Positions 52,001-60,513 of a stretch of DNA of 64,000 nucleotides are shown piece by piece. Each line of letters begins with the position of its first letter. The first letter of the stretch is position 1. Source of the DNA: Poriferisodalis sp965208555 (GTDB taxonomy: Bacteria > Actinomycetota > Acidimicrobiia > Acidimicrobiales > Poriferisodalaceae); contig NZ_OZ242342.1 in NCBI RefSeq assembly GCF_965208555.1, positions 496,001 to 560,000 on the forward strand, given 5' to 3'. The translations under genes and the position numbers were made by a program. A model generated the notes under the pieces. It saw nothing but the letters and a program-made list of their open reading frames with translations. It did no database searches and was not told the DNA's origin.

Positions 52001-55000
52001 GCGACCACGCTGCCGGTACGGCGCCATCCGGCTGCGGCGCCGTCCGGGCCTTGCACGACGGTCAGTGCGCCGACACGCTCGGAGCCGATGGTCACACCCG
52101 ACGCCGACCAGTTCATTTTGATGTCGCTGACCTTGGCGTCAGCGAATGCCTGCAGGGTGACTTGGTGCTCGTCGGACAGGACACAGCGGTAGCTGCGCGG
52201 TGAGCTGGCGGGCACCGTCTCGCATGCGTCGCCCCAAACCGTGAGCGTGAACGGCTGGTGTGCTCGCAGCGTCGCTTTGGCCACTCCATCAGGGCGACCG
52301 GTAGCGGCACAGGTGACCGTCACGGTCGCCGAGGATTCGACCGTGAGGCTCATCGACACGACGCGCTCGTCGGGGTCGCCGCCGGTGGGCTTGGTCACGG
52401 TGGCGGTGCCCACTGTGGAGGTAGGCGTGCATTCCGCAGCCACGGGCTCGACGGTGAACGACGCAGACAGCGTCAACGTCTCGCCCGTGACGCCGTTCTC
52501 GGTGACGTCGACGAGGTCCTTGATCTGCACCGGGGTGTTGCAGTCGAGGTCGAGGCGCACCTTGCGGGTGCGCGCCCCGCTGCCGGTGCCGAATCCAGCG
52601 GTGAGGTCTGCGGTGCCGTCGGTGGTGCACTCAAGGGCTATGCGGCTGGACTGCCGCCAGCCGGTGTCGAGCTCGTCAGGTCCTTGGCGGGCCAAGATCT
52701 TGGGATTGTCGGGCTCGTCGGGGATCGTGACGCCGTCGGCCACGGTCCAGGCATGGCTGAACGACGTGGCTCCCGAACGGGCGGTGGCCAGTACCCGCAG
52801 GCGGCCCTCCGGCTGCACGGTGCAGTCCCACAGGTCGTCGATGCCACTTGGCGGGCTCTCCTCGGAGGCCTCGCAGCTGCCGCCCGACAGCGTCGTGACC
52901 GCAACGGTGTCGCGCACTGCGGGAGCGTTGATGGTGAGGGTGTAGCTGCCGGTGTGCCAGGGGTGCCAGGTGGTTGCCTCGACGGTGTAGGTGCCCTTGG
53001 GGAGCGCGACGTCGGCGAGCCGGCTGTTGAGGCGATTCGCAGCCAAGTTGCTGTTGTCGTTGTTGTTGAAATGCAGCCGGGTGCCGGTGCCATCGGGCTC
53101 GTCGCCCGAGAGCAGCAACAGAGCGACGTTCACACCTGGGCGGGCCGCAGGCACGCCCTCGAGCACGAACGTGACCGTGGCCGGGGCATCGAGACTGAAG
53201 GTGTGACGCCGCGCGTACCAGGTGCGCCGATCTCCGGGCTTGCGCCGCAGCGACTTACACGCCGCATCTGCGGCGATGGTGCCGCTGCGGGTGGTGACGC
53301 CCTCGCCGAGCTCGCCGATGTCGTCCACGCAGTGTGCGGCGGGATGGGGGCCGCAGGTGATGTCGAGTTGCACCTTGTAGATGTCGACGCCAGCGGTCAC
53401 CGTGACTGTGACCGTGCCGTCGTCGGTGCAGGTGACGCGGGCGGTGCCGGTGCGGGTGTAGACGATCGGGGTGGTTGCGAAGTCAACCGCAGTGGGTGTG
53501 CCCGCTGACGCCTCGGTGACAGTCACATCCGAGGTGGCGGACCAGCCAATCAGCGGTGTCGCGTGCGCTCCGCGGGTTTCGGCCGACACACGGAGGGTGA
53601 CGCTCTCGCTGACCTCGCAGGCGTAGCGGGCGTCGACGCCGGTCGGCAGCGACTCGGTCGATGCCGCGCACGACCCCCCGCTGAGCGCTGTGGCAGTGAC
53701 GCGGCTGACTGCTTGCCAGAGCGAGAACTGCGCTCGGGCTGTGCCGTCGCTGTTGCCGTCGTTGGAGCAGGTCACCACGACGGTCGCCTGTTCGGGTCCG
53801 GTCATCCGCTGAGACACCCTGCGGTTGCCGCCTGTCTGCGCGAAGACCGCTGCTGGCGCCGTAGCAGCGCACCGTGCCGTGGCGGGCTCGACGGTGAACG
53901 AGTCCGCTAGGACTCGGCTGCCGTTGCGGACTTGGGTCACTGGGTCGAGCCCGATGATCTTGACGGCCGGCAGATCTGGCGTTGTGGTCACTGTCAGCGT
54001 GAACGGCCCGGTCTGGCGCGGCGGCTTGGAGGTGACCTCGACCACATAGGTCAGTCCCGGCAGCACCCGCACGTCGGCGACCCGCGAGTCGGTGCGGCCC
54101 GCGGTATGGCTGTCGTTGTCGCTGCCCAGCACCTCGGCGGCCGACCCGTTGCCGTGCAGCACGTAGAGATAGGTGTCGACATCGGCGGACGTGGAGTCCA
54201 CGCTGACCCGCGATGCAGCGGGCACCCGGAAGGTGTAACGCCGCGCGTAGTTGGGGGCAGAGGACGTGCCGCGCTTCCACGACAGGCAGTCCGCGTCGAC
54301 GGCGATCGTGCCCGAACGAGTGACGCTGCCGTGACCCAACACGCCCAGATCCGCGGTGCAGTCATCGAATCGCACAAACTCCGCTGTGGCCGTCGCAGGC
54401 ACATATTTCTGTGTGCCGACGGTCGCAGAGCACTCCATCTCGACGGTGACGGTGCCCGTGGCAGTGCCCGTCACCGTCACCCACACCCGATGTGTCGAGC
54501 CCCGCACCGGCGACGGCGTCACGATCGCTCTCGCTGCGAGCCCTGAAGTGACCGGCGTGCACGTCGCCGACGCTGGTGACACCGTGAAGTCGTCGGTGAC
54601 GGTCTGCGTCGAGGCTGCGTTGCCGTGGAGCCCGGCGATGGTGACCAGCGGCCGGCAGTCGATGTTCACGAGGCCGACGTGAGCCTCTTCGTCATCCAGG
54701 GTTGTCACCACACGTGCGGCACCGTCCGCAGTACAAGTGAACTTCGCCGTCGTGCTGCGCCGGTGCTTGCCGTCTCTCTCGGTGAACGTCTCCTCGCCCT
54801 CGGTTGCCTCCGTGAGCGTCAACCCGCTCGTGCGGCCGTCTGCCGGCCACGACAGCGACATGCCGTCGGAGGCGTCGGTGGCAGTCACCACCACCGTGAG
54901 GCTGCGGCCCTTGCCCATCCAGCAGTCCCACCGGTCGTCCACGCCCTCCGGCAGCATCACCGACTCGTCTGACTTGTCAACGATGGCGCAGTCGCCGCCT

Positions 55001-58000
55001 GAGGTCGCGTCCGCTGACACGTCCTCGACGCTCACGGCCGCATTCAGCGTCAGATCCGCTTCCACCGTCGTGGGCGCGTAGTCGCGCGTCGCGCTTTCCG
55101 CCGAGCAGGTCACCTCCACGGTCACCATGCCCGACAGAGCCGTGAAGCTCGCAGCGACGGTGCGAGTCGGCCCCGAGTCGTCGGGGAACGACAGCATCGC
55201 GTCCGAATCGGAATCGGTCGTGACCGAGCACGATGCCCACGATGGCGTCACGGTGAACTCCTCGCTCACCGCGATCTTCCCCGTCTCGCCACGCGGCCGG
55301 GTCTTGGACGCATCGTCCAAGTCGGTGATCTCGACCAGCGGGCGGCAGACCACGCCGAGGCGACCGGTGTGCGCCACGATGCTGTCCACTGAGGACTCCA
55401 CCGTCGCCGACCCGTCAGACGAGCACTCGATCGTCGCCGTCGAGGAGAGGTTGTACACCACGGTCTCGCCCACGACGTCGGCCTGCACTGTCCCCTCGTC
55501 GTCGTCGGGCACCGTCACGCCGCCTGTCGTGTCGTCGTCAGGCCACTCGATGCCCAGATCCGCGTCCAGGCTCGTCGCCGTCGCCTTGACCTTCAGTTGG
55601 CGGCCGATGCCCATCCAGCACGCCCACGCATCATCGAATCCAGCCGGCGTCGAAGAAGCCTTCGGGCACGCCCCGCCAGAAGTCACCGTCACACCGACAG
55701 AGTCGACGTCCGCGCTGAACGCGTACGACGCCTCCACAGTGGTGGGCGCATAGTCGTCCGCTTCGCACGTCACCGACACCGTCACCGTGCCCGCCGCCGA
55801 TGCCGACACCGACAGCTCGCGCTCGGTGCCCGAGTCGTCGCTGAACGTCGCCGTGGACGGCGAGCTGGTGCACGACACCGAAGCGGGCGTGACCTCGAAG
55901 TCATCGGTCAGCGTGTCACCGACGATGCCGGCGCCGCCGCCGAGACCGGTGATCTCCACCAGCGGACGGCAGTCGACACCGAGCCGGCCGGTGTGCGCCA
56001 CGATGCTGTCCACCGAGGACTCCACCGTGGCCGACCCGTGATCAGAACACTCGATCGTCGCTGTCGAGGCGAGCATGTAGGTCGTGATGCCGAACTCCGA
56101 GCTGGTCTGCACCGTCCCCTGGGAGCTGCTGGGCACCGTCACGCCGCCCGTCACCGTCGGCCACGCCAAGCTCAGATCCGCGTCGCTGCTCGACGCCGTC
56201 GCCTTCACCTTCAGCTGACGGCCGATGCCCATCCAGCACGCCCACGCATCATCGAACCCAGCCGGCGCCGAAGAAGCGTCCGGGCACTCCCCACCCGACA
56301 TCACTGACACGCCCACCGAGCTCACGTCTGCACTGAACGCGTACGACGCCACCACCGTGGTCGGCGCATAGTCGTCCGCCTCGCACGCCACCGACACGGT
56401 CACCGCGCCCGTTGTCGAGGAGGTAACCGACAGCTCGCGCTCGGTGCCCGAGTCGTCGCTGAACGTCGCCGTCGACGGCGAGGCGGTGCACGACGCCGAA
56501 GCGGGCGTCACCTCGAAATCGTCGGCCAGCGTGTCCCGCACAATCCCAGCGCCGCCGCCGAGACCGGTGATCTCCACCAGCGGACGGCAGTCGATGTTCA
56601 CCAGCCCTACGTGGGCCTCTTTGCCGTCAAGCGTCGTCACCACGCGGGCGCTGCCGTCTTCGGTGCACGCGAACGTGGCCGTGTTGCTGCGCTGGTGCTT
56701 GAAGGTGATGTCGCTGAACGACTCGTCGCCCTCGTCCTCGGTGAGCGACACGCCGCTGGTGCGAGCGTCCACCGGCCACGACAGCGACAGGCCATCTGAG
56801 GGGTCGGTAGCGGTCGCCACCACCTTCAGGCTCCGGCCGATGCCCATCCAGCAGTCCCAGCCTTCGTCCACACCGTCCGGCAGCGCCGCCGCAGCCGTCT
56901 CGCAGTTCCCTCCCGATGTCGCCCGCACCGAAACGTCCTCCACGCTCACCACCGGGTCCAGCGTCAGGTCCACCTCCACCGTCGTGGGCGCATAGTTCTT
57001 CGCAGCGCTCAGCGCCGAGCACGTCACCTTGACCTCTACGGTGCCCGAATCAGCCGAAATGCTCGCCGCCACGGTGCGCGACGTCCCCGAGTCGTCGGGG
57101 AACGACAGCACCGCATCCACGCCAGAATCCTTCGCGACCGAGCATGACGCCCACGACGGCGACACCGTGAACTCGTCGCTGACCACCACCGCTCCCGACT
57201 CGCCACGCGACCGGGTCTCAGACGCATCGACCAGCCCGCTGATCGTCACCACGTCGCGGCAGTCGATGGTCACCAACCCGACATGCGCCTGCGCGCCATC
57301 CAAAGTGGTCACCACACGAGCGCTGCCGCCTTCAGTGCAGGCGAACGTGGCCGTGTTGCTGCGCTGGTACTTGCCAGTGATCTCGTTGAACGACTCGTCG
57401 CCCTCATCCTCAGTGAGCGACACGCCGCTCGTGCGAGCATCAGCCGGCCACGACAACGACAGCCCACCGGAAGAATCAGTCGCAGTCGCCACCACCTTCA
57501 GGCTCCGGCCCTTGCCCATCCAGCAGTCCCACGCGTCGTCGACACCCGTCGGCGTCGACGACGCCGCCTTGCACTCCCCGCCCGCTGTTGCCTTCACTTC
57601 GACGGACTCCACGACTGCCCTGAACTTGTACGAGACCGTCACCGTGGTGGGCGCCCAGCCGGTCGCATCGCATGTCAACGCGACCATTGCCGTGCCTGGC
57701 ACCGACGCAGTCACCGACAGCTCGCGGCTGGTGCCGGAGCTGTCGCTGAACGTCGCTGTTGCCGCGATGCCCGACACCGCGGTGGTGCACGTCGCCGAGG
57801 CGGGCGACACCGTGAAATCGTCGAGCAACGTGTCGCCTACGACTCCTTCGCCGCCGTCGAGCACAAAGGGGGGCACCGGCGGCTGGCAGTCGATACCGAC
57901 GCGGCCGGTGTGCGCGACGGTGCCATCCACCGAGGTCTTCACGGTGGCCGACCCGTCAGCAGAGCACTCGAACGTCGCCGTCGAGGTGCGGCTGTAGGTG

Positions 58001-60312
58001 GTGACGGTGCCCAGCACGCTCACCTGCACCGTCCCCTGGGTCGCCGACACCGACACCCCGCCCGTCGCCGCGGGCCACGCCAGGCTCAGGCCGCTGTCGG
58101 GGCCCGACGCGGTCACTTCGGCAACCAGCTCGCGGCCCTTGCCCATGTCGCAGTCCCATGCCCCGTCGAAACCGTTCGGCGGCGTGGTATCGGTGTCGCA
58201 CTCGCCGCCCGAGGTCACCACGAGTCCCACCGAGTCCACGGTGATCTCCTCGGCGGTGAAGTTCTCGGTGTCAGCCGCTGCCACATGGCCGGTGCGGGTG
58301 CAACTGACACGCACCCGCACAGTCCCGGTACCGGTGGTGGTCACCGACACCGTGCGGCTCGAACCCGAGTTGTCCGACAGCGTCACGGTCGCCGAGATCC
58401 CCGACGAACGCGACGCAGTGCATGACGCATTCGACGGCGACACCGTGAAGTCGTCGGTCATCGCTCCCGCACCTGTGCGGGTCGCCCCATCGAAACCGCT
58501 GATGGTCACCAGCGGTCGCGCCGTGAACGTCGCTGTGTCCGACGCCGAGGTGTGCCCCGTCGCTGTGCATGTGACCTTCACCGAGGCCTCGCCGGTTCCC
58601 GTCGTGGTGACCTTGAGCGCTCGCGAACCAGACGTGTCGTCGGTGAACTCCAGCGCCACTGAGATGCCCGATTCATGCTGTGCCGAGCACGAGGCGCTCG
58701 TGGGCGACACGGTGAAGTGGTCCGTCATCTCGCCCGGGCCGTTGCGCGACGCGCCGCCGAACCCCGAGATGGATACTCGCGGCCGATTCGCCGTGAACGT
58801 CACCGTCTGACTGTCAGAGGCATGGCCGCTGCGGGTGCAGCGCACTCGCACGTCCACCGACCCGGTGCCCGTCGTGGTCACCGACACGGTGCGACTGGAG
58901 CCCGAGTTGTCGGTCAGACTCACGGTCGCTGAGATGCCCGACGAGCGCGACGCAGTGCACGACGCATTCGACGGCGACACCGTGAACGCGTCGGTCATGG
59001 TGCCCGCGCCAGTGCGGGTGCGACCCGACAAGCCCGAGATCACCACTTCGGGGCGAGCAGTGAACGTGCCGGTGTCGGTGGCGGTCCGAAAGCCCGACTT
59101 GGTGCAGCGTGCCTCGACCGTCACCGACCCCGTTCTGCCCTCGGTATCCACCGTCACCGTGCGCGTGCTGCCGGTACCCGAGATCTCCACATCCGCGGCG
59201 ATTCCCGACTTGCGCGCCGCGGTGCAGGTCGCGTCGTCGGGGGACACCGTGAATGAGTCAGACACTTCCCCGGGACCATCGCGCCGGTCGCCCCTGAACC
59301 CGGTAATCACCACCACGGCGTTCGCCGTGAAATCGGCCGTATCGGAGTCCGCCGTGTGGCCGCTGCGAGTGCAGTTCACCTCCACGGTGACGGTGCCCGT
59401 ACCGGTGGTCGTTACCGTCACCGTGCGCGTCGAGGTACCCGCACCCGAAATCGACACCGTCGCGTCAATGCCCGAATCTCGCTCAGCCGTGCACGCCGCC
59501 GACGACGGCGACACCGTGAACGAGTCGGTCATCGCCCCCGCATTGTCACGCGACGCGCCGCCGAACCCCGAGATCGACACCCGCGGCTTACGGGCCACGA
59601 AGTCAGCCGATGCCGACGCCGACCGGTAGCCGCTGCGCGAACACGTCAGCGTCACCGTCACCGTTCCCGTGCCCGCCGTCGTCACCGACACCGAGCGATC
59701 CGTGCCCCTGTTGTCGGTGATCGACACCGACGCCGAGATTCCTGATCGGCGCGCCGAGCACGAAGCGTTCGACGGCGACACCTCAAAGTCGTCCGACATC
59801 GCGCCGGCTCCGGTACGCGAATCACCGTTCCAGTCCGAGATGGAGACTGCCGGCTGGTCTTCGCACGAGATCGTCAGCTTGATCTTGTCGGTGTCAGACC
59901 CATCCTTGGCCGTCAGCGTCGCCGTCCCGTCCCGCGTGCAGCTCAGCGTGCCGGTGTTCTCGCGCCAGTAGGTGGTGACACCGAACAGCGTCTCAGTCAT
60001 CAGCCGGCCCTGCGACTCGGAATCCGAGACACCGCCTGTGCTCGACCACGACAACGTCAACGAGTTCCGGTTGCTGTTCGCCCTGCCCACTATCACCAGC
60101 GACGTGCCCTCGGTCATGTCGCATTCGAACGCGTCGTCGAAGCCTGACGGCGTCCTGACGTCGGAGCACGATCCACCCGACGACACCGTGATCGAGATGC
60201 CCGTCACGTTCGCGCCGGCGGGCTGAGGCAACCCGAGCACACCGGCGACGGCGCCGACAACCACTAGTGCGATCACCGCGCAACGGGACACAACCACCCG
60301 ACCAGCCACCAT
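49006..60312 (-). CDS. Giant secreted repeat protein (3768 residues) with PPC-like domains
   Basis: A very large exported protein. Signal peptide: VIALVVVGAVAGVLGLPQPAGA. The mature chain has three unit types. A (~120 residues, about 11 copies): SGG-x-C, C-x-M-G-x-GR, TATFxC, IDC, usually four Cys. B (~85 residues, about 17 copies): VxISGxxG...DxFTVSPxxAxC...VTVxC, two Cys. P (~135 residues, four clear copies plus a variant at the C-terminus): resembles the bacterial pre-peptidase C-terminal (PPC) domain, marked by YARRHTF and YTIEATT. Order: A, six B, alternating A/B, then P units among A/B, then a C-terminal P-like domain. No LPxTG, T9SS tail or membrane anchor is visible. Probably a surface or matrix adhesin; inference. 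Confidence 0.88.
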   Translation of the reverse strand: MVAGRVVVSRCAVIALVVVGAVAGVLGLPQPAGANVTGISITVSSGGSCSDVRTPSGFDDAFECDMTEGTSLVIVGRANSNRNSLTLSWSSTGGVSDSESQGRLMTETLFGVTTYWRENTGTLSCTRDGTATLTAKDGSDTDKIKLTISCEDQPAVSISDWNGDSRTGAGAMSDDFEVSPSNASCSARRSGISASVSITDNRGTDRSVSVTTAGTGTVTVTLTCSRSGYRSASASADFVARKPRVSISGFGGASRDNAGAMTDSFTVSPSSAACTAERDSGIDATVSISGAGTSTRTVTVTTTGTGTVTVEVNCTRSGHTADSDTADFTANAVVVITGFRGDRRDGPGEVSDSFTVSPDDATCTAARKSGIAADVEISGTGSTRTVTVDTEGRTGSVTVEARCTKSGFRTATDTGTFTARPEVVISGLSGRTRTGAGTMTDAFTVSPSNASCTASRSSGISATVSLTDNSGSSRTVSVTTTGTGSVDVRVRCTRSGHASDSQTVTFTANRPRVSISGFGGASRNGPGEMTDHFTVSPTSASCSAQHESGISVALEFTDDTSGSRALKVTTTGTGEASVKVTCTATGHTSASDTATFTARPLVTISGFDGATRTGAGAMTDDFTVSPSNASCTASRSSGISATVTLSDNSGSSRTVSVTTTGTGTVRVRVSCTRTGHVAAADTENFTAEEITVDSVGLVVTSGGECDTDTTPPNGFDGAWDCDMGKGRELVAEVTASGPDSGLSLAWPAATGGVSVSATQGTVQVSVLGTVTTYSRTSTATFECSADGSATVKTSVDGTVAHTGRVGIDCQPPVPPFVLDGGEGVVGDTLLDDFTVSPASATCTTAVSGIAATATFSDSSGTSRELSVTASVPGTAMVALTCDATGWAPTTVTVSYKFRAVVESVEVKATAGGECKAASSTPTGVDDAWDCWMGKGRSLKVVATATDSSGGLSLSWPADARTSGVSLTEDEGDESFNEITGKYQRSNTATFACTEGGSARVVTTLDGAQAHVGLVTIDCRDVVTISGLVDASETRSRGESGAVVVSDEFTVSPSWASCSVAKDSGVDAVLSFPDDSGTSRTVAASISADSGTVEVKVTCSALSAAKNYAPTTVEVDLTLDPVVSVEDVSVRATSGGNCETAAAALPDGVDEGWDCWMGIGRSLKVVATATDPSDGLSLSWPVDARTSGVSLTEDEGDESFSDITFKHQRSNTATFACTEDGSARVVTTLDGKEAHVGLVNIDCRPLVEITGLGGGAGIVRDTLADDFEVTPASASCTASPSTATFSDDSGTERELSVTSSTTGAVTVSVACEADDYAPTTVVASYAFSADVSSVGVSVMSGGECPDASSAPAGFDDAWACWMGIGRQLKVKATASSSDADLSLAWPTVTGGVTVPSSSQGTVQTSSEFGITTYMLASTATIECSDHGSATVESSVDSIVAHTGRLGVDCRPLVEITGLGGGAGIVGDTLTDDFEVTPASVSCTSSPSTATFSDDSGTERELSVSASAAGTVTVSVTCEADDYAPTTVEASYAFSADVDSVGVTVTSGGACPKASSTPAGFDDAWACWMGIGRQLKVKATATSLDADLGIEWPDDDTTGGVTVPDDDEGTVQADVVGETVVYNLSSTATIECSSDGSATVESSVDSIVAHTGRLGVVCRPLVEITDLDDASKTRPRGETGKIAVSEEFTVTPSWASCSVTTDSDSDAMLSFPDDSGPTRTVAASFTALSGMVTVEVTCSAESATRDYAPTTVEADLTLNAAVSVEDVSADATSGGDCAIVDKSDESVMLPEGVDDRWDCWMGKGRSLTVVVTATDASDGMSLSWPADGRTSGLTLTEATEGEETFTERDGKHRRSTTAKFTCTADGAARVVTTLDDEEAHVGLVNIDCRPLVTIAGLHGNAASTQTVTDDFTVSPASATCTPVTSGLAARAIVTPSPVRGSTHRVWVTVTGTATGTVTVEMECSATVGTQKYVPATATAEFVRFDDCTADLGVLGHGSVTRSGTIAVDADCLSWKRGTSSAPNYARRYTFRVPAASRVSVDSTSADVDTYLYVLHGNGSAAEVLGSDNDSHTAGRTDSRVADVRVLPGLTYVVEVTSKPPRQTGPFTLTVTTTPDLPAVKIIGLDPVTQVRNGSRVLADSFTVEPATARCAATAPAAVFAQTGGNRRVSQRMTGPEQATVVVTCSNDGNSDGTARAQFSLWQAVSRVTATALSGGSCAASTESLPTGVDARYACEVSESVTLRVSAETRGAHATPLIGWSATSDVTVTEASAGTPTAVDFATTPIVYTRTGTARVTCTDDGTVTVTVTAGVDIYKVQLDITCGPHPAAHCVDDIGELGEGVTTRSGTIAADAACKSLRRKPGDRRTWYARRHTFSLDAPATVTFVLEGVPAARPGVNVALLLLSGDEPDGTGTRLHFNNNDNSNLAANRLNSRLADVALPKGTYTVEATTWHPWHTGSYTLTINAPAVRDTVAVTTLSGGSCEASEESPPSGIDDLWDCTVQPEGRLRVLATARSGATSFSHAWTVADGVTIPDEPDNPKILARQGPDELDTGWRQSSRIALECTTDGTADLTAGFGTGSGARTRKVRLDLDCNTPVQIKDLVDVTENGVTGETLTLSASFTVEPVAAECTPTSTVGTATVTKPTGGDPDERVVSMSLTVESSATVTVTCAATGRPDGVAKATLRAHQPFTLTVWGDACETVPASSPRSYRCVLSDEHQVTLQAFADAKVSDIKMNWSASGVTIGSERVGALTVVQGPDGAAAGWRRTGSVVARCTADGTVTLSATAGTGANRITRTTPVSIDCQDQGRITGLDNTAAAGVGTVRVADTFTVTPASAPCTVVSTAGVAAVETLRGGAAGDRTVSVALAVAQGADASARVKVDCTPPGHAPVTARATFMAALGDPCDNPLGVLSHGTITRTGVITEDARCISAQRGGYSGGWNQYARRHTFTLDRPADVQIWMNSSASNSSTLDTYVLLLYGHGTNGRVHSRNDDDSSRPRTSNSRLSRETFGPGKYTIEATTSLAGHTGYYDLRVETRLGVLVSGLEDTAAYGTGIIRVADTFTVDPPHAPCTTTAGAITPSTGAERTLTVSLEAGASSNVTVRCDVYFRPEGVATARFTAREAIDSLTVRAVEGGRCERASTTPSDVDAAYECTMAPGRSFVVAADASSPQNGLTVAWSAGGGVTVASQDPGVASPSFGFDFSTTWHRTATATLSCTAAGTVTATASLPGAGSRTARLAVSCRNAVRITGLADQSRTGTGAGRVTDTFTVRPARAVCTSTSGTVTAGAGRARTLSVPLTAPATRQVTVTCTATNRAPTTQTVTFSIVEPCADHLGTLRPGAVTRSGTITTDSSCTSTRRKDNPGDDVFYARRHTFRLAQPARVTIELESAASNGTPLNTYLVLLDGHSPNGTAAALHHNDDVGADRGTLRTNSRLTGIDLAAGAYTIEATTHTASDTGGYDLAVSAVTVSGISTTMHVVQGERTEFRFNYAPTNAVLTAPDRAQIGALVTLTFGGGSGTLTVSDAVVGTYAAQLDIAVPRTETASGSASRGTRGANTARRSTATHAATSYRPGGTVCPPGNAVVIAGDSVCTADSGYRVTIRTPATTGHPARLVPAACISRLRLGRWYLETSLWPASATCNAAVNNVANSIRRRTQFYVFEITASSADVTIRLSSDDRDTHLALWRGSTDPIDTGLLHVDLSTTPVVVNDDAWDTASEAGFLYLDGRESDSRIQTTLAQGVYVISAATLTPPDSQIGHTINIKAIQTSS
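49915..50340 (-). repeat. PPC-like unit P4 of the giant protein
   Basis: Fourth YARRHTF-containing unit (EPCADHLGTL ... GGYDLAVSA). Shares the same order of motifs as P1-P3: xLGxLxxGxVTRSGTIxxDxxC, YARRHTF, NSRL, GxYTIEATT. Confidence 0.75.
51205..51625 (-). repeat. PPC-like unit P3 of the giant protein
   Basis: Third unit (DPCDNPLGVLSHGTI ... YYDLRVE), with YARRHTF and YTIEATT. Contains DTYVLLLYGHG, the metal- or turn-forming segment shared by all copies. Confidence 0.75.
52922..53347 (-). repeat. PPC-like unit P2 of the giant protein
   Basis: Second unit (HCVDDIGELGEGVTTRSGTI ... SYTLTINAP), with YARRHTF, LNSRLADV and YTVEATT. Confidence 0.75.
53974..54372 (-). repeat. PPC-like unit P1 of the giant protein
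   Basis: First unit (DDCTADLGVLGHGSVTRSGTI ... FTLTVTTTPD), with YARRYTF, TDSRVADV and TYVVEVT. It marks the switch from pure A/B repeats to the P-containing C-terminal half. Confidence 0.75.
55310..56545 (-). repeat. Near-identical ~0.6-kb A-B module duplication in the giant gene
   Basis: Two consecutive A-B modules are nearly identical in DNA as well as protein. The segment around 55601-55680 reappears about 614 nt later, and 55921-55975 about 618 nt later, with few differences (repeated protein segments include VEITGLGGGAGIV and CWMGIGRQLKVKATA). This points to recent duplication or gene conversion. Confidence 0.8.
58250..59862 (-). repeat. Six tandem B repeats in the giant protein
   Basis: Six consecutive ~85-90-residue B units (residues ~151-688). 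Each has a VSISGFGG-like start, FTVSPSNASCTA, SGISATV, SSRTVSVTTTGTG and CTRSGH. The Cys pair in each unit (one after SPSNAS, one before the end) probably forms a disulfide across an Ig-like beta-sandwich; the fold is inferred from pattern only. Confidence 0.8.
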
Positions 60313-60513
60313 CGACCCCCACCGACTCCCCAACAACAAGACCGCCAAACGCGTGCGGCGCTGCACAGCGTGCGAAGAGTAGTCGTTCTTCTTCTATATG
60401 GTTACGCATCCGATTCGGCCTGGTTGGCCACCGAACCTCAGGCACGCCGTCGAACCGAGCTGCGGCTGTGCGGCCATAAGTCGACGTGCCGAACCACGAG
60501 GGAGCCCCGCCAA
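60313..60513. other. Divergent intergenic region between the giant gene and the Tad locus
   Basis: About 200 bp holding both promoters. It contains the most AT-rich patch nearby (about 60380-60412). Minus strand: TACTCT at 60376-60381 is a -10 candidate giving a ~57-nt leader, with GGGGG before the ATG. Plus strand: GAGGGAG at 60498-60504 precedes the GTG at 60514 by 9 nt. No operator-like repeat is obvious. Confidence 0.45.

Noticed and set aside
49915..54372. Spaced identical DNA segments (encoding YARRHTF) as a possible CRISPR-like or intergenic repeat
   Set aside because: They are in frame within one open gene, over 1 kb apart, and part of a repeated protein domain.
57029..58425. Several long plus-strand open frames opposite the giant gene
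   Set aside because: Ser/Thr/Pro/Val- or Arg-rich shadows produced by the repetitive codons of the minus-strand repeats; none has a family motif.
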